A stretch of DNA of 64,000 nucleotides from Actinomadura coerulea. GTDB lineage: Bacteria > Actinomycetota > Actinomycetes > Streptosporangiales > Streptosporangiaceae. The stretch is from contig NZ_JACHMQ010000001.1 of NCBI RefSeq assembly GCF_014208105.1, positions 1,426,001-1,490,000 on the forward strand. Direction: 5' to 3'. The translations under genes and the position numbers were made by a program. The notes beneath the pieces are model-generated. The model searched no databases. It saw only the letters and a program-made list of their open reading frames with translations, and was not told the DNA's origin. The number at the start of each line of letters is the position of its first letter. The first letter of the stretch is position 1. Positions 8,698 to 19,261 of the stretch are shown here, in pieces.

Positions 8698-11184
8698 GTG
8701 CCAGGTGAGGTGGTATCGACCGACGCGGTGAACACCGCCGCCGAGGAACGGCGCGCGCCTCCACCGCCCGACGTCCGGCCGCCCGAGCCCGACGAGCCCG
8801 CCGTGCGGACGCCCGCGTCCGCCCCGCCCGCCCAGCCCTCGTCGGGATCCGATGTTCCCCCAGCCCCAGACCCAGGCCCCGGCGCCCCGGACGACGATGA
8901 CGCGTCCGGGTCCGCCGCCCCGTCCAGGCCCACGCAGGCCACGATTCCGCCGTCCGCCGCCCGGGTGCGCCGCAGGCTCGCCAGGCTGGGCGCCCAGCGC
9001 GGTCCCGCTATGAACCCGGTACTCGAACCACTGATCAAGACGGTCCGCAACACGCATCCCAAGGCGGACCTCCGGCTCATCGAGCGCGCCTACGACGTGG
9101 CCGCGCACTACCACCGGCACCAGAAGCGCAAGAGCGGCGACCCGTACATCACCCATCCGCTCGCGGTCGCCACGATCCTCGCCGAGCTCGGCATGAACAC
9201 CGAGACGCTCTGCGCCGCGCTGCTGCACGACACCGTCGAGGACACCCCCTACACCCTCGACCAGCTGAGCGCCGAGTTCGGCGACGAGATCGCCGCCCTG
9301 GTCGACGGAGTCACCAAGCTCGACAAGGTCAAGTACGGGGAGGCCGCGGAGGCCGAGACCGTCCGCAAGATGGTCGTGGCCATGTCCCGCGACATCCGCG
9401 TCCTGGTGATCAAGCTCGGTGACCGGCTGCACAACATGCGCACGCTGCGCTACATGCCGCGGCACAAGCAGGAGAAGAAGGCCCGCGAGACCCTGGAGGT
9501 GTTCGCGCCGCTCGCGCACCGCCTCGGGATGAACACGCTGAAGTGGGAGCTGGAGGACCTCGCGTTCGCCACGCTGTACCCCAAGCGGTTCGACGAGATC
9601 GCCCGCCTGGTGTCCGAGCGCGCCCCGCGCCGCGACGTCTACCTGCAGGAAGTGATCGAGAACGTCTCCACCGACCTGCGCGAGGCCCGGATCAAGGCCA
9701 CCGTGACGGGCCGGCCCAAGCACTACTACTCGATCTACCAGAAGATGATCGCGCGGGACGTCAGCTTCGACGACATCTACGACCTGGTCGGCATCCGGGT
9801 CCTCGTCGACAGCGTCCGCGACTGCTACGCCGCCCTCGGCTCGATCCACGCGCGATGGAACCCGGTCCCCGGCCGGTTCAAGGACTACATCGCGATGCCG
9901 AAGTTCAACATGTACCAGTCGCTGCACACGACGGTGATCGGCCCGGAGGGCAAGCCCGTCGAGCTGCAGATCCGCACCTGGGGCATGCACCGCCGCGCCG
10001 AGTACGGCGTCGCCGCGCACTGGAAGTACAAGGAGGAGACGGTCGGCGGCCGCAAGGCCGGCGACATGCAGTGGCTGCGCCAGCTCCTCGACTGGCAGAA
10101 GGAGACCGCCGACCCGGCCGAGTTCCTGGAGTCGCTGCGCTTCGACCTGTCGGTCTCCGAGGTGTTCGTGTTCACGCCGAAGGGCGACGTGATCGCGCTG
10201 CCGCAGGGCGCCACGCCCGTCGACTTCGCGTACGCGATCCACACCGAGGTCGGGCACCGATGTATCGGCGCCCGCGTCAACGGGCGCCTCGTCCCCCTCG
10301 AATCGACCCTCGACAACGGCGACACTGTCGAGGTCTTCACCTCCAAGTCGCAGGACGCGGGCCCGAGCCGCGACTGGCTCGGCTTCGTCAAGAGCGCCCG
10401 CGCCCGCAACAAGATCAAGCACTGGTTCTCCAAGGAGCGCCGCGACACCGCGATCGAGTCCGGCAAGGACGCCATCGCCCGCGCGATGCGCAAGCAGAAC
10501 ATGCCGCTGCAGCGGATGATGTCCGGCGAGGCCCTCCTCGCCCTCGCCCGTGACATGCGCTACCCGGACGTGTCGTCCCTGTACGCGGCGGTGGGCGAGA
10601 GCCAGGTCTCCGCGCAGCACGTCGTGCAGCGCCTCGTGGACGCCCTCGGCGGTGTGGAGAGCGCCGAGGAGGACCTCGCCGAGATCGCGCTGCCGACGCG
10701 CCGCAAGCGCAGCCGCCCCGCCGGCGACCCGGGCGTCGTCGTCGCCGACGACCCCGACGTGTGGGTCCGGCTGTCGCGCTGCTGCACCCCGGTGCCCGGC
10801 GACGACATCGTCGGCTTCGTGACCCGCGGCCACGGCGTCTCCGTCCACCGCTCCGACTGCGCCAACGTCGAGAGCCTGAGGTCGCAGCCCGACCGCCTGA
10901 TCGACGTCAAGTGGTCCCCGGGCGAGGACTCGGTCTTCCTCGTCGCGATCCAGGTGGAGGCGCTCGACCGTCCCCGCCTGCTGTCGGACGTGACCCGCGT
11001 CCTGTCCGACCAGCACGTCAACATCCTGTCGGCGTCGGTCACCACGACCCGCGACCGCGTCGCCGTCAGCCGCTTCACCTTCGAGATGGGCGACCCGAAG
11101 CATCTCGGGCACGTCCTGAAGGCCGTCCGCTCCATCGACGGCGTCTACGACGTCTACCGGGTGACCAGCGGCGCCACCAAGTAG
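8698..11184 (+). CDS. Bifunctional (p)ppGpp synthetase/hydrolase Rel
   Basis: 828 residues with the full long-RSH layout. After an unconserved Pro/Ala-rich N-terminal extension of about 85 residues comes the HD hydrolase domain with an intact His177-Asp178 (ALLHDTVED), so ppGpp hydrolysis is predicted. The synthetase domain ([13 protein letters not shown] ... DLVGIRVLV) follows, then TGS ([26 protein letters not shown] split by nothing unusual), a Cys-containing zinc/helical domain with [15 protein letters not shown], and a C-terminal ACT domain. The GTG at 8698 has GGGAGG five bases upstream. Stringent-response control of rRNA and amino-acid genes is the known family role. The gene ends at a perfect bidirectional terminator. 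Confidence 0.95.
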   Translation: MPGEVVSTDAVNTAAEERRAPPPPDVRPPEPDEPAVRTPASAPPAQPSSGSDVPPAPDPGPGAPDDDDASGSAAPSRPTQATIPPSAARVRRRLARLGAQRGPAMNPVLEPLIKTVRNTHPKADLRLIERAYDVAAHYHRHQKRKSGDPYITHPLAVATILAELGMNTETLCAALLHDTVEDTPYTLDQLSAEFGDEIAALVDGVTKLDKVKYGEAAEAETVRKMVVAMSRDIRVLVIKLGDRLHNMRTLRYMPRHKQEKKARETLEVFAPLAHRLGMNTLKWELEDLAFATLYPKRFDEIARLVSERAPRRDVYLQEVIENVSTDLREARIKATVTGRPKHYYSIYQKMIARDVSFDDIYDLVGIRVLVDSVRDCYAALGSIHARWNPVPGRFKDYIAMPKFNMYQSLHTTVIGPEGKPVELQIRTWGMHRRAEYGVAAHWKYKEETVGGRKAGDMQWLRQLLDWQKETADPAEFLESLRFDLSVSEVFVFTPKGDVIALPQGATPVDFAYAIHTEVGHRCIGARVNGRLVPLESTLDNGDTVEVFTSKSQDAGPSRDWLGFVKSARARNKIKHWFSKERRDTAIESGKDAIARAMRKQNMPLQRMMSGEALLALARDMRYPDVSSLYAAVGESQVSAQHVVQRLVDALGGVESAEEDLAEIALPTRRKRSRPAGDPGVVVADDPDVWVRLSRCCTPVPGDDIVGFVTRGHGVSVHRSDCANVESLRSQPDRLIDVKWSPGEDSVFLVAIQVEALDRPRLLSDVTRVLSDQHVNILSASVTTTRDRVAVSRFTFEMGDPKHLGHVLKAVRSIDGVYDVYRVTSGATK

Positions 11185-11190
11185 GGGCAC

Positions 11191-11234
11191 GCACGCGAAA
11201 GGGCGGCCGCGGGCGCGGCCGCCCTTTCGCGTGC
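11191..11234. terminator. Bidirectional hairpin terminator between rel and aspS
   Basis: Perfect inverted repeat: a 20-bp arm at 11191-11210, a four-base loop (GGGC) and a 20-bp arm at 11215-11234. It sits in the 53-bp gap between two convergent genes and has AAAG/CTTT inside the stem rather than a long T run, as is common in actinobacteria. Confidence 0.9.
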
Positions 11235-11237
11235 GGG

Positions 11238-12998
11238 TCAGCTGTCGGCGGGCTCGTCCTCGGGGACGAAGTCGACCCCGGCCTCCGCGCGCTGCTCGGG
11301 GGTGATGGGGGTCGGCGCGGCGGTCAGGGGGTCGTAGCCGGAGGCGGCCTTCGGGAAGGCGATCACGTCGCGGATCGACTCCTGGCGGGCGAGGAGCATG
11401 ACCACCCGGTCCCAGCCGAACGCGATGCCGCCGTGCGGGGGCGGGCCGAACTTGAACGCCTCCAGCAGGAAGCCGAACTTGGACTCCGCCTCCTGCTTCG
11501 ACAGGCCCAGCACGTCGAAGACGCGCTGCTGCATCTCGGCGCGGTGGATACGGATGGACCCGCCGCCGATCTCGTTGCCGTTCAGGACGAGGTCGTAGGC
11601 GTCGGCGAGGGCGGTGCCGGGGTCGTCCTGGAAGGTGTCGGCGTACTCGGGCTTGGGCGCGGTGAACGGGTGGTGCACCGACGTCCAGCCGATCTGCTCG
11701 CCCTTGTCGTCCTCGACGGGCTCGAAGATCGGCGCGTCCACGACCCAGACGAACTTCCAGGCGGACTCGTCGATCAGGCTGCGGCGGCGGCCGATCTCCA
11801 GGCGGGCGGCGCCGAGGAGCTCCTGCGTGGAGTGCCGCTTGCCGGCGCCGAAGAAGACCGCGTCGCCGGGGGAGGCGCCGGTCTTGGCGGCGAGGCCCTC
11901 CTTCTCGGCGTCGGAGAGGTTCTTGGCGACCGGGCCGCCGAGGGTGCCGTCCTCCTGGACGAGCACGTAGGCGAGGCCGCGGGCGCCGCGGGCCTTCGCC
12001 CAGTCCTGCCAGCCGTCGAGCTCCTTGCGGGTCTGGGACGCGCCGCCGGGCATGACGACCGCGCCGACGTACGGGGCCTGGAACACGCGGAACGACGTGC
12101 CGGCGAAGTACTCGGTCATGTCGGTCAGCTCGTTGCCGAACCGCAGGTCGGGCTTGTCGGAGCCGTAGCGGGCCAGCGCGTCGGCGTAGGTGATGTGGGG
12201 GATCGGGAGGGGGATCTCGTACCCGGCGATCTCCTTCCACAGGCGCGCCACGAGGGCCTCGCCGACCGACAGGACGTCGTCCTGCTCGACGAACGACATC
12301 TCGATGTCGATCTGGGTGAACTCGGGCTGCCGGTCGGCGCGGAAGTCCTCGTCGCGGTAGCAGCGGGCGATCTGGTAGTAGCGTTCGAGGCCGCCGACCA
12401 TGAGCAGCTGCTTGAACAGCTGCGGCGACTGCGGGAGCGCGTACCAGTGGCCGGGCTGGAGCCGGACGGGGACGAGGAAGTCGCGGGCGCCCTCCGGGGT
12501 GGACCGGGTGAGGGTGGGCGTCTCGACGTTCACGAAGCCGTGCGCCCGCATCACCTCGTGCGTCAGGAACGAGGCCTCCGACCGGACCTTCATCGCCCGC
12601 GCGACGCTCTCGCGGCGCAGGTCGAGGTAGCGGTACTTGAGGCGGATCTCCTCGTTGACGTTGACGTCGCCCTCGATGGGGAACGGCAGCGGCGCGGCGT
12701 CGGAGAGGACCTCGATGCGGGCGGCGGCGACCTCGACCTCGCCGGTCGGAAGCTCGGGGTTCTCGTTGCCCTCCGGCCGGACGCGGACCTCGCCGACGAC
12801 CTTGACGCAGTACTCGGCGCGCAGGTCGTGCGCGGTGTCCTCCTCGCGGAAGACGACCTGCGCGGTGCCGGAGGCGTCGCGCAGGTCGATGAACGTGACG
12901 CCGCCGTGGTCGCGGCGCCGGCCGACCCAGCCGGCCAGCGTCACCTGCTGCCCGGCGTGCTCCTTGCGGAGCGTCCCCGCCTCGTGGGTGCGGATCAT
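11238..12998 (-). CDS. aspS: Aspartyl-tRNA synthetase
   Basis: 586-residue class II synthetase of bacterial type. It has an N-terminal OB-fold anticodon domain ([19 protein letters not shown]), the flexible hinge, motif 2 with [20 protein letters not shown], the GAD insertion typical of bacterial AspRS, and motif 3 [13 protein letters not shown]. The ATG at 12998 overlaps the hisS stop by four bases; a much longer open frame upstream is only an extension through hisS. Distal gene of the leftward MBL-hisS-aspS operon. Whether it also charges tRNA-Asn cannot be decided here. Confidence 0.96.
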   Translation of the reverse strand: MIRTHEAGTLRKEHAGQQVTLAGWVGRRRDHGGVTFIDLRDASGTAQVVFREEDTAHDLRAEYCVKVVGEVRVRPEGNENPELPTGEVEVAAARIEVLSDAAPLPFPIEGDVNVNEEIRLKYRYLDLRRESVARAMKVRSEASFLTHEVMRAHGFVNVETPTLTRSTPEGARDFLVPVRLQPGHWYALPQSPQLFKQLLMVGGLERYYQIARCYRDEDFRADRQPEFTQIDIEMSFVEQDDVLSVGEALVARLWKEIAGYEIPLPIPHITYADALARYGSDKPDLRFGNELTDMTEYFAGTSFRVFQAPYVGAVVMPGGASQTRKELDGWQDWAKARGARGLAYVLVQEDGTLGGPVAKNLSDAEKEGLAAKTGASPGDAVFFGAGKRHSTQELLGAARLEIGRRRSLIDESAWKFVWVVDAPIFEPVEDDKGEQIGWTSVHHPFTAPKPEYADTFQDDPGTALADAYDLVLNGNEIGGGSIRIHRAEMQQRVFDVLGLSKQEAESKFGFLLEAFKFGPPPHGGIAFGWDRVVMLLARQESIRDVIAFPKAASGYDPLTAAPTPITPEQRAEAGVDFVPEDEPADS

Positions 12999-14275
12999 TT
13001 CGAGAGCCTTTCCTTCAACGTCGTGGTGAGGTCGGTGAGCGGGACGGCGGTCTGCTCGCCCTCGGCCAGGTCCTTGACCTGGGCGACGCCGTCCGCGATA
13101 TCTCGCTCCCCGAGGATCACGGCGTACCGGGCGCCCGAGCGGTCCGCGTCCTTCATGGCGCCCTTCAGCTTCTTGCCGCCGAACGCCATGTCGGCGGCGA
13201 TCCCGGCGCGGCGCAGCTCGGCGACGAGCGCGAACAGGCGCCGCTCGGCGGTGTCGCCGAGCGGCACGCCGAACGCCTCGCAGCGCGGCTTGGCGGCGAA
13301 CGCGGGGCCCTGCCCGCCCGAAGACTCGGCCTCCAGGGCGAGGATCGTGCGGTCGAGCCCGAGCCCGAACCCGATGCCGGGCAGCGGGGGGCCGCCGATG
13401 TCCTCCGACAGCCCGTCGTAGCGGCCGCCGCCGCCGATGCCGGACTGGGCGCCGAGCAGCGGGTGGTCGAACTCGTAGGTGGTGCGGGTGTAGTAGTCCA
13501 GGCCGCGGACGAGGGTCGGGGTGTCCTCCCACGCGATGCCGAGGTCGCCGAGCAGCTCCCGGACGCGGTCGTGGTGCGCCTTGCACGCCGGGCACAGGTG
13601 GTCGGCCATCAGCGGGGCGCCCGCGAGCTGCTCGCGGACCTTGGGGCGCTTGTCGTCCAGCACCCGCAGCGGGTTGATCTCGACGCGGGCCCGGGTGTCC
13701 TCGTCCAGGTCGAGGCCGCGCAGGAAGTCCTGCAGCAGGGCCCGGTAGGCGGGGCGGCACTCCTTGCAGCCGAGCGAGTTCAGCAGCAGCCGCACCCGGG
13801 TCAGGCCGAGGGACCGGTACCAGTTCCACGCGATCGCGATGGTCTCGGCGTCGACCTGCGGGTCCTCGCTGCCGATCGCCTCCAGGTCGAGCTGGTAGAA
13901 CTGCCGGTAGCGGCCCTGCTGCGGGCGCTCGGCCCGGAACGCGGCCCCGGTCGTCCACACCTTGACCGGCAGCGGGCCCTTGTGCAGGTTGTTCTCCAGG
14001 ACGGAGCGCAGCACCGACGCGGTGAACTCGGGGCGCAGCGTCAGCGACCTGCCGCCCCTGTCCTCGAAGGTGTACATCTCCTTGGACACCACGTCGGTGG
14101 ACTCGCCGACGCCGCGCCGGAACAGGTTGGTGTCCTCGAACACCGCCAGTTCCAGGTAGCCGTAACCGGCCAGCCTCGCCTGCTCGGCGAAGGCCTCCCG
14201 GATGGCGTAGAAGAGGTCCGCGCGCGGCGGAACGTATTCGCTGACCCCCTTCGGGGCCCGGAAACTCGAACTCAT
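12995..14275 (-). CDS. hisS: Histidyl-tRNA synthetase
   Basis: 426-residue class II enzyme. Motif 1 region [13 protein letters not shown], motif 2 [16 protein letters not shown], the histidine-specific motifs [15 protein letters not shown] and GGGGRYDGL, and motif 3 [13 protein letters not shown] are all present. The C-terminal anticodon-binding domain is complete. The ATG at 14275 follows the MBL-fold gene after 11 bases, and the stop overlaps aspS (ATGA), which fits a single leftward transcript. Confidence 0.97.
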   Translation of the reverse strand: MSSSFRAPKGVSEYVPPRADLFYAIREAFAEQARLAGYGYLELAVFEDTNLFRRGVGESTDVVSKEMYTFEDRGGRSLTLRPEFTASVLRSVLENNLHKGPLPVKVWTTGAAFRAERPQQGRYRQFYQLDLEAIGSEDPQVDAETIAIAWNWYRSLGLTRVRLLLNSLGCKECRPAYRALLQDFLRGLDLDEDTRARVEINPLRVLDDKRPKVREQLAGAPLMADHLCPACKAHHDRVRELLGDLGIAWEDTPTLVRGLDYYTRTTYEFDHPLLGAQSGIGGGGRYDGLSEDIGGPPLPGIGFGLGLDRTILALEAESSGGQGPAFAAKPRCEAFGVPLGDTAERRLFALVAELRRAGIAADMAFGGKKLKGAMKDADRSGARYAVILGERDIADGVAQVKDLAEGEQTAVPLTDLTTTLKERLSK

Positions 14276-14286
14276 GGTCTTTTAGA

Positions 14287-14982
14287 TCAGAATCCCTTGT
14301 CAGGTCCGTCCGCGGGGACCAGTTCCGAGAGGAACGGATTGGTCGCGCGCTCGCGGCCGATTGTGGTCTGCTCGCCGTGGCCGGGCAGGACGGCCGTCTC
14401 GTCGGGCATCGTGAGGCACACGCGGGACAGGCTGGCGAGGATCTCCTCGTACGATCCGCCCGGCAGGTCGGTGCGCCCGATGGAGCCGGCGAACAGCAGG
14501 TCGCCGCTGAACATCACGTCCGGGACCTGCTGGGCCTTCGGCGTCCGGAACGTCACCGACCCGGGCGTATGGCCCGGCGCGTGGTCGACGGTGAAGCTCA
14601 GCCCGGCCAGCTCCAGCACCGCCCCGTCGGCCAGTTCCCGCACGTCGTCGGGCTCGGACAGCTCCAGGCCCCCGAACAGCTGCTGCCCGGCGCCCAGGGA
14701 CAGCCCCTTGGCCGGATCGGTCAGCAGGTCGCGGTCGTCCGGGTGGACGTAGGCCGGGACGTCCTTGGCGCCGCAGACCGGGGCCACCGACCAGACGTGG
14801 TCGAGATGGCCGTGCGTCAGCAGCACCGCGACCGGCTTCAGCCGGTGCTCGCGCAGGATCTCCTCGATCCCGCCCTCGGCGTCCTGGCCGGGATCGATGA
14901 TCACGCACTCCTCACCGGCGGCGGGCGCCACGACATAGCAGTTCGCGGCGAACGATCCAGCGGGGAACCCGGCGACGAGCAC
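14287..14982 (-). CDS. MBL-fold (glyoxalase II-like) metallohydrolase
   Basis: 231 residues. The zinc motif THGHLDH (His57, His59, Asp61, His62) and the later metal ligands in APGHTPGSV and [15 protein letters not shown] identify a metallo-beta-lactamase-fold hydrolase of the hydroxyacylglutathione hydrolase-like group. Actinobacteria lack glutathione, so the natural thioester or persulfide substrate is unknown. The GTG start at 14982 has GGAAGGA five bases upstream. First gene of an operon with hisS and aspS, a conserved actinobacterial association. Confidence 0.88.
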   Translation of the reverse strand: MLVAGFPAGSFAANCYVVAPAAGEECVIIDPGQDAEGGIEEILREHRLKPVAVLLTHGHLDHVWSVAPVCGAKDVPAYVHPDDRDLLTDPAKGLSLGAGQQLFGGLELSEPDDVRELADGAVLELAGLSFTVDHAPGHTPGSVTFRTPKAQQVPDVMFSGDLLFAGSIGRTDLPGGSYEEILASLSRVCLTMPDETAVLPGHGEQTTIGRERATNPFLSELVPADGPDKGF

Positions 14983-15201
14983 GGTCGTCCTTCCTTAGAA
15001 CCATCTCGGTGGGCGTGTCCGAGGGTACCGGCGCGGCCGCGGCCACCGCGAACGAGTTGGCGCGGCCGACGTGTCGCGGGGCGCGGCCCGCCGGGGCGCG
15101 GCCGGGCGGGAACGCGCTCCCTGAACGCGGAGGCGCTTTTACTCCCGGGTACCGCTACTATGCGCTGCACGTTCACCTGATCACACCGGAAGGCGAGGCA
15201 C

Positions 15202-15951
15202 GTGGCGGCGAAGGACCGCAAGAAGCAGCTCGCGCGGCAGCGCTACGAGCGGCAGCGGCAGCGGCAGGCGCAGGAGGCGGCGCGGGCGCGCCGACTCAAG
15301 ATCATCACTGCCGCGGCGGTGGTGGCGGTCATCGTCGTCGGCGGCGCCGCGTTCATGGTGCTCACCAAGGACGACAAGTCCACCGCCGCCGGGCCGCAGT
15401 GCACCTACAAGGCGGCCCAGCAGGACGGTGCGCCCAAGGGCGTCGGCACCCCTCCGGGCAAGCCCGCCTACACGGACGTCGTCCAGACGACGATGAAGAC
15501 CAACCAGGGCGACGTGGAGGTGCAGCTGTACGGTGGCAAGGCGCCGTGCACGGTGAACTCCTTCGCGTACCTGGCGCAGAAGAACTTCTTCGACAAGACC
15601 TCGTGCCACCGGTTGACGAGCGGCGGGCTCAACGTCCTGCAGTGCGGCGACCCGACCGCGAAGGGCACCGGCGGGCCGGGCTACCAGTTCGCGAACGAGA
15701 ACACCGACGGCGCCATGTACACCGAGGGCACGCTCGCCATGGCGCACAGCAGCCTGCCGGACTCCAACGGCAGCCAGTTCTTCATGGTCTACAAGGACTC
15801 CCAGCTCCCGCCGGACTACACGGTGTTCGGAAAGATCACCAAGGGGCTGGACGTGCTGAAGAAGATCGCCGACGCGGGCTCGGACCCGAAGGGCGACGGC
15901 AAGCCCAAGAAGAAGGTAGAGATCCAGGACGTCACGATCGCCGGGAAATAG
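15202..15951 (+). CDS. Membrane-anchored cyclophilin-type peptidyl-prolyl isomerase
   Basis: 249 residues. A charged Arg/Gln-rich cytoplasmic N terminus leads into one membrane helix at residues 33-54, and the rest faces outside. The cyclophilin domain (about residues 88-248) contains NSFAYLAQKNFFDKTSCHRL, MAHSSLPDSNGSQFFMV and YTVFGKITKG. Both catalytic-core signatures (Phe and Gln in GSQFF) are kept; the usual Arg of FHRV is shifted to CHRL. It probably assists folding of exported proteins. The GTG at 15202 has GGAAGGCGAGG upstream. Transcribed divergently from the MBL operon across a 219-bp gap. Confidence 0.9.
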   Translation: MAAKDRKKQLARQRYERQRQRQAQEAARARRLKIITAAAVVAVIVVGGAAFMVLTKDDKSTAAGPQCTYKAAQQDGAPKGVGTPPGKPAYTDVVQTTMKTNQGDVEVQLYGGKAPCTVNSFAYLAQKNFFDKTSCHRLTSGGLNVLQCGDPTAKGTGGPGYQFANENTDGAMYTEGTLAMAHSSLPDSNGSQFFMVYKDSQLPPDYTVFGKITKGLDVLKKIADAGSDPKGDGKPKKKVEIQDVTIAGK

Positions 15952-16024
15952 GCGAACGGGACACTAAGGTGTGGAGGGTCCGGTCGCCGTGAGCGCGTCC
16001 GGACCCGCGATTCAGGAGGCAAGG

Positions 16025-17260
16025 GTGTCCAGCGCGACCGATCCCTGGGGCCGGGTGGACGAGGACGGCACCGTCTATGTCAGGACGGCCGACGGCGAGC
16101 GGGTCGTCGGGTCCTGGCAGGCCGGGGCGCCCGAAGAGGCCCTGGCCTACTTCAAGCGCAAGTACGACGCGCTCGTCACCGAGATCGGCCTGCTCGAGCA
16201 GCGGGTCCGCACCACCGACCTGCAGCCGGCCCAGGCGCAGCAGGGCATCGACCGGCTGCGCGAGGCCGTCACCGACGCGCACGCGGTCGGCGACCTCGAC
16301 GCCCTGCTGCGCCGCCTGGACGGCCTGTCGGAGCGGGTCGGGCGGCGCCGCGAGGAGGTCAAGGCCCAGCGCGAGCAGCACCGGCACGAGGCCCGCGACA
16401 CCAAGGAGCGCATCGTCGCCGAGGCCGAGCGCATCGCCGTCGAGGAGACGCACTGGAAGAACGGCGGCGAGCGCCTGCGCCTGCTGGTCGAGGAGTGGAA
16501 GGCCGCCGACCGCATCGACCGGCCCACCGAGACCGCGCTGTGGAAGCGGCTGTCGGCCGCCCGCAACGCCTTCACCAAGCGCCGCAAGGCCTACTTCGCC
16601 ACCCTCGACGACCAGCGCGATGAGGCCCGGCGGGAGAAGGAGCGCCTCGTCGCCGAGGCCGAGGCGATGTCGGGTTCCACCGACTGGGGCGACACCGCGG
16701 CCGCCTACCGCGACCTGATGCGCCGCTGGAAGCTCGCCGGGCGCGCCTCCCGGGACGTCGAGGAGGACCTGTGGGCCCGCTTCAAGGGCGCCCAGGACAC
16801 CTTCTTCCAGGCCCGCAGCGCGGCGTTCGCCGAGCGCGACGCCGAGTTCCGCGGCAACGCCGAGGAGAAGGAGAAGATCCTCGCCGAGGCCGAGCGGCTG
16901 CTGCCGGTGCGGGACGTCCGGCAGGCCCGCCAGTCCCTGCGCGCGATCCAGGAGCGCTGGGAGGCCGCCGGGATGGTGCCGCGCGACCAGCGCGACCGCC
17001 TCGAGGGGCGGCTCCGCAAGGTCGAGGAGGCCGTGCGCTCAGCCGAGGAGAACGAGTGGCGCCGCACCAACCCCGAGGCGCGCGCCCGCGCCGAGGCCAC
17101 GGTGGGGCAGCTGCGCAGCTCCATCGAGCAGTTGGAGAAGCGGCTCGGCAAGGCCCGCGAGGCCGGTCGCCAGAAGGACGTCAAGGAGGCCGAGGAGGCC
17201 CTCAGCGCCCGCCGCGCGTGGCTGGAAGAGGCCGAGCGCACGCTCGCCGAGTTCTCCTGA
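16025..17260 (+). CDS. DUF349 coiled-coil protein
   Basis: 411 residues, mostly charged alpha-helix with repeated DUF349 units (W-K-x-A, R-F-K-x-A-x-x-x-F motifs such as LWARFKGAQDTFFQAR). An N-terminal small domain (DPWGRVDEDGTVYVRTADGE) is typical of the actinobacterial members. I chose GTG 16025 because AGGAGG lies five bases upstream; a GTG at 15971 in frame would add 18 unconserved residues. No enzyme motif is visible. DUF349 proteins are of unknown function, and the coiled-coil content suggests a scaffold or RNA/ribosome-associated role. The gene meets the next one tail to tail with ten bases between. Confidence 0.85.
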   Translation: MSSATDPWGRVDEDGTVYVRTADGERVVGSWQAGAPEEALAYFKRKYDALVTEIGLLEQRVRTTDLQPAQAQQGIDRLREAVTDAHAVGDLDALLRRLDGLSERVGRRREEVKAQREQHRHEARDTKERIVAEAERIAVEETHWKNGGERLRLLVEEWKAADRIDRPTETALWKRLSAARNAFTKRRKAYFATLDDQRDEARREKERLVAEAEAMSGSTDWGDTAAAYRDLMRRWKLAGRASRDVEEDLWARFKGAQDTFFQARSAAFAERDAEFRGNAEEKEKILAEAERLLPVRDVRQARQSLRAIQERWEAAGMVPRDQRDRLEGRLRKVEEAVRSAEENEWRRTNPEARARAEATVGQLRSSIEQLEKRLGKAREAGRQKDVKEAEEALSARRAWLEEAERTLAEFS

Positions 17261-17270
17261 CCCGCGGCTC

Positions 17271-17834
17271 TCAGGCCGAACGGCCCAGGAAGGCGAGCAT
17301 GCGGGTCTGCTCGTCGGCGCCGCGCGGAGCGGGCAGGGGCGGCGCCAGATGCCCCTCGGACCGCAGTGAGGCGGCGACCACCTGGGCCGTGGCGAACGCG
17401 TGGTGGACGAGGTCCGGGTCGAGGCGCGACGGCTGCCCGGTCGCCCGGGCCAGGTCCCAGGCGTGCACCAGCGGCTCCAGGATGTAGCCCTCCAGGAAGT
17501 CGCCCAGCGGCAGCTCGCCCAGCCCGTCGAAGGGGATGAGGCGGTCGAGTGCGTCGGGGGTGAGCGCGGCCGCGCACTCCTTGCGGGCCGCCCGCCAGCT
17601 CATCAGGACGTCCCCCGCGACGAACCGCGCGGGGTCGGCGTTGACGTCCGGCTCGGGCTGTCCCGAGGCCAGCGCCCGGACCAGGAACTGGCCGCCGGTC
17701 ACATGGCCGGCGACGTCCCGGGCGGTCCACCCCGCGCAGGGCGACGGCGCGTCCCACCCGTCGCGGTGGACGCCGGCCACCAGGCCCTCGAAGAGGTCGA
17801 GGGCCCGGTGGTAGCCGCTGAGGTTGTGAGCCAT
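17271..17834 (-). CDS. TIGR03086-type mycothiol-dependent DinB-fold protein
   Basis: 187 residues with the N-terminal four-helix DinB-like fold of the maleylpyruvate isomerase/TIGR03086 family. The hallmark CAGWTARDVAGHVTGG has the Trp and metal-ligand His, and another His lies in PLVHAWDLARATG. Such proteins bind a divalent metal and are thought to use mycothiol in detoxification or isomerisation; the substrate here is unknown. The ATG at 17834 has no ribosome-binding site, whereas TTGACA lies 24 bases upstream of a weak TCACTG hexamer placed six bases before the ATG, so leaderless expression is possible. An in-frame TTG at 17870 would overlap that TTGACA. Confidence 0.8.
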   Translation of the reverse strand: MAHNLSGYHRALDLFEGLVAGVHRDGWDAPSPCAGWTARDVAGHVTGGQFLVRALASGQPEPDVNADPARFVAGDVLMSWRAARKECAAALTPDALDRLIPFDGLGELPLGDFLEGYILEPLVHAWDLARATGQPSRLDPDLVHHAFATAQVVAASLRSEGHLAPPLPAPRGADEQTRMLAFLGRSA

Positions 17835-17899
17835 GGTGGTCAGTGACGCGCGATCCGGCGGCGCTGTCAAGCGCTATCGGGAACCTCGCGGGGACCGGC

Positions 17900-18526
17900 T
17901 CACACGGCGGGGGAGCCGCGCTGCCGGAGCATCGCGTTCATCTGCGCGATCTCGGACTGCTGCCCTTCCGCCATCGTGCGGGCCAGCCGCCGCACCCGGT
18001 CGTGCCGGGTGCGCTCCAGCACCGCCCGCGCCATGCCGACGCCGCCGCGATGATGCGCGATCATCAGCTTGAGGAACAGCACCTCGGCGGCGCGGCCGGA
18101 CGCCTTCTCCAGGTCGGAGAGCTGCCCGCGGGTCGCCATCCCCGGCATCGGGGCCCCCTCGCCGCGGTGGCCGCCGTGCCCGGACATCCAGCGCATGCGG
18201 CCGGACGGGTCGGCCTTCGGCAGGCCCCACTCGTCCAGCCAGGCCGTCATCATGCCGATCTGGGCGGACTGGGTGTTGATGATGTCGTAGGCCAGCAGCC
18301 GGGTCTCGGGATCGTCCGTGCGGTCCCTGACGATGAACGACATCCGCACCGCCTGGGCGTGGTGGACGCTCATGTCGCGGGCGAAGCCCGCCTCCGGACC
18401 GTCCGTGCCGGGCCGTTCCGAGCGGGAGATGGCGAGCGCGACCAGGACGGCTCCCGCGACCAGGACCAGGGCCGCGAGGACGGCGGTGGCCCGCCGCCCC
18501 CGCGGCGCCGCGGGGCCCTCGCTCAC
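17900..18526 (-). CDS. DUF305 membrane-anchored protein
   Basis: 208 residues. One N-terminal membrane helix (residues 13-33) is followed by an exported DUF305 four-helix domain. The characteristic paired histidines occur in MSVHHAQAVRM and MIAHHRGGVGMA, with Met-rich surroundings and an MSGHGGH segment. DUF305 proteins occur often beside copper-handling genes, so metal binding is a reasonable inference, not shown. The GTG start overlaps the upstream DUF3105 stop by four bases (GTGA), so the two are translationally coupled. Confidence 0.85.
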   Translation of the reverse strand: MSEGPAAPRGRRATAVLAALVLVAGAVLVALAISRSERPGTDGPEAGFARDMSVHHAQAVRMSFIVRDRTDDPETRLLAYDIINTQSAQIGMMTAWLDEWGLPKADPSGRMRWMSGHGGHRGEGAPMPGMATRGQLSDLEKASGRAAEVLFLKLMIAHHRGGVGMARAVLERTRHDRVRRLARTMAEGQQSEIAQMNAMLRQRGSPAV

Positions 18527-19158
18527 GGGGTGTCCTTGCCGCCGGAGCAGGCCGCGCCCGGCTCGGGGGTCTGCGGGCCCTTCACGAAGGCCCGCAGGAA
18601 CTGGTCCACCCGCGCGTCGGCGGCCTGCTGGAGATTCACCTGCCTGCCCCATGCGGTGAGGATGACCGGAGAGTCCTGGTCCGGGTAGGGGCTGAGCAGG
18701 GTGTAGTCGGTCGCGGCGACCTTTCCCTTGAGCGCGTCGAGCTGGTCCGCGGGAAGGCCGGGCCGGTAGGTGATCCAGACGGCGCCGTGCTCCAGGGAAT
18801 GGACGGCGTGCTCGTTCAGCAGCGGCGTCTCGTAGACGCGGCCGTCGCAGTTCTGCCACACGGGGTTGTGGTCGCCGCCCATCGGCGGGCCGGCGTCGTA
18901 CTTGACGCTGCCGCCGACGTGGCCGCGGCCGAGGCCGTCCTTGGTCACGAGGCCGCGGATGGAGGCGGAGCCGTCGGCGGACGACGACCTGGTCTGCATG
19001 AACGTGAAGCCGATGGCGACGACCGCCACCAGGCCGATCACGGCGAAGAACGCGATGCCTCCCCATGGGACCTCGCGCCGCGTCAGCGCGTTCTTCGTGG
19101 CGGCCTTGCCGCGCGGGTTCACGTTCCGGGCGTTCTTGTTGCGGGCGCTCTTGGACAT
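18523..19158 (-). CDS. DUF3105 membrane-anchored protein
   Basis: 211 residues. A basic N terminus and a membrane helix at residues 33-54 place the remainder outside the membrane. The DUF3105 domain (about 75-195) carries the conserved YDAGPPMGGDHNPVWQNCG-like core (here ending QNCDG) and HAVHSLEHGAVWITY with an H-x3-H arrangement that could bind metal. DUF3105 and DUF305 genes are commonly paired in actinobacteria. The ATG at 19158 has AGAGGA upstream. Function unknown; the pairing suggests a joint role at the outer face of the membrane. Confidence 0.85.
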   Translation of the reverse strand: MSKSARNKNARNVNPRGKAATKNALTRREVPWGGIAFFAVIGLVAVVAIGFTFMQTRSSSADGSASIRGLVTKDGLGRGHVGGSVKYDAGPPMGGDHNPVWQNCDGRVYETPLLNEHAVHSLEHGAVWITYRPGLPADQLDALKGKVAATDYTLLSPYPDQDSPVILTAWGRQVNLQQAADARVDQFLRAFVKGPQTPEPGAACSGGKDTP

Positions 19159-19261
19159 GCGGGCGTCCTCTCAGGTGCTGTAGGTCAGAACGGACAGGGC
19201 AGCGCCGCATCCGGCTTCGGTGTGGACGCGGGCGGTGCGGACGGCCGGAGGGCCGGTCCTT

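Noticed and set aside
8584-12240. Very long leftward open frame of more than 1200 codons overlapping rel and aspS
   Set aside because: It is a GC-bias shadow: the sequence is Arg/Gly/Asp-rich without domains, while rel and aspS fit all known motifs in other frames.
11238-13958. A fused HisRS-AspRS frame of 906 codons
   Set aside because: The extra N-terminal part is an out-of-frame reading of hisS; aspS begins at 12998 with an ATGA overlap.
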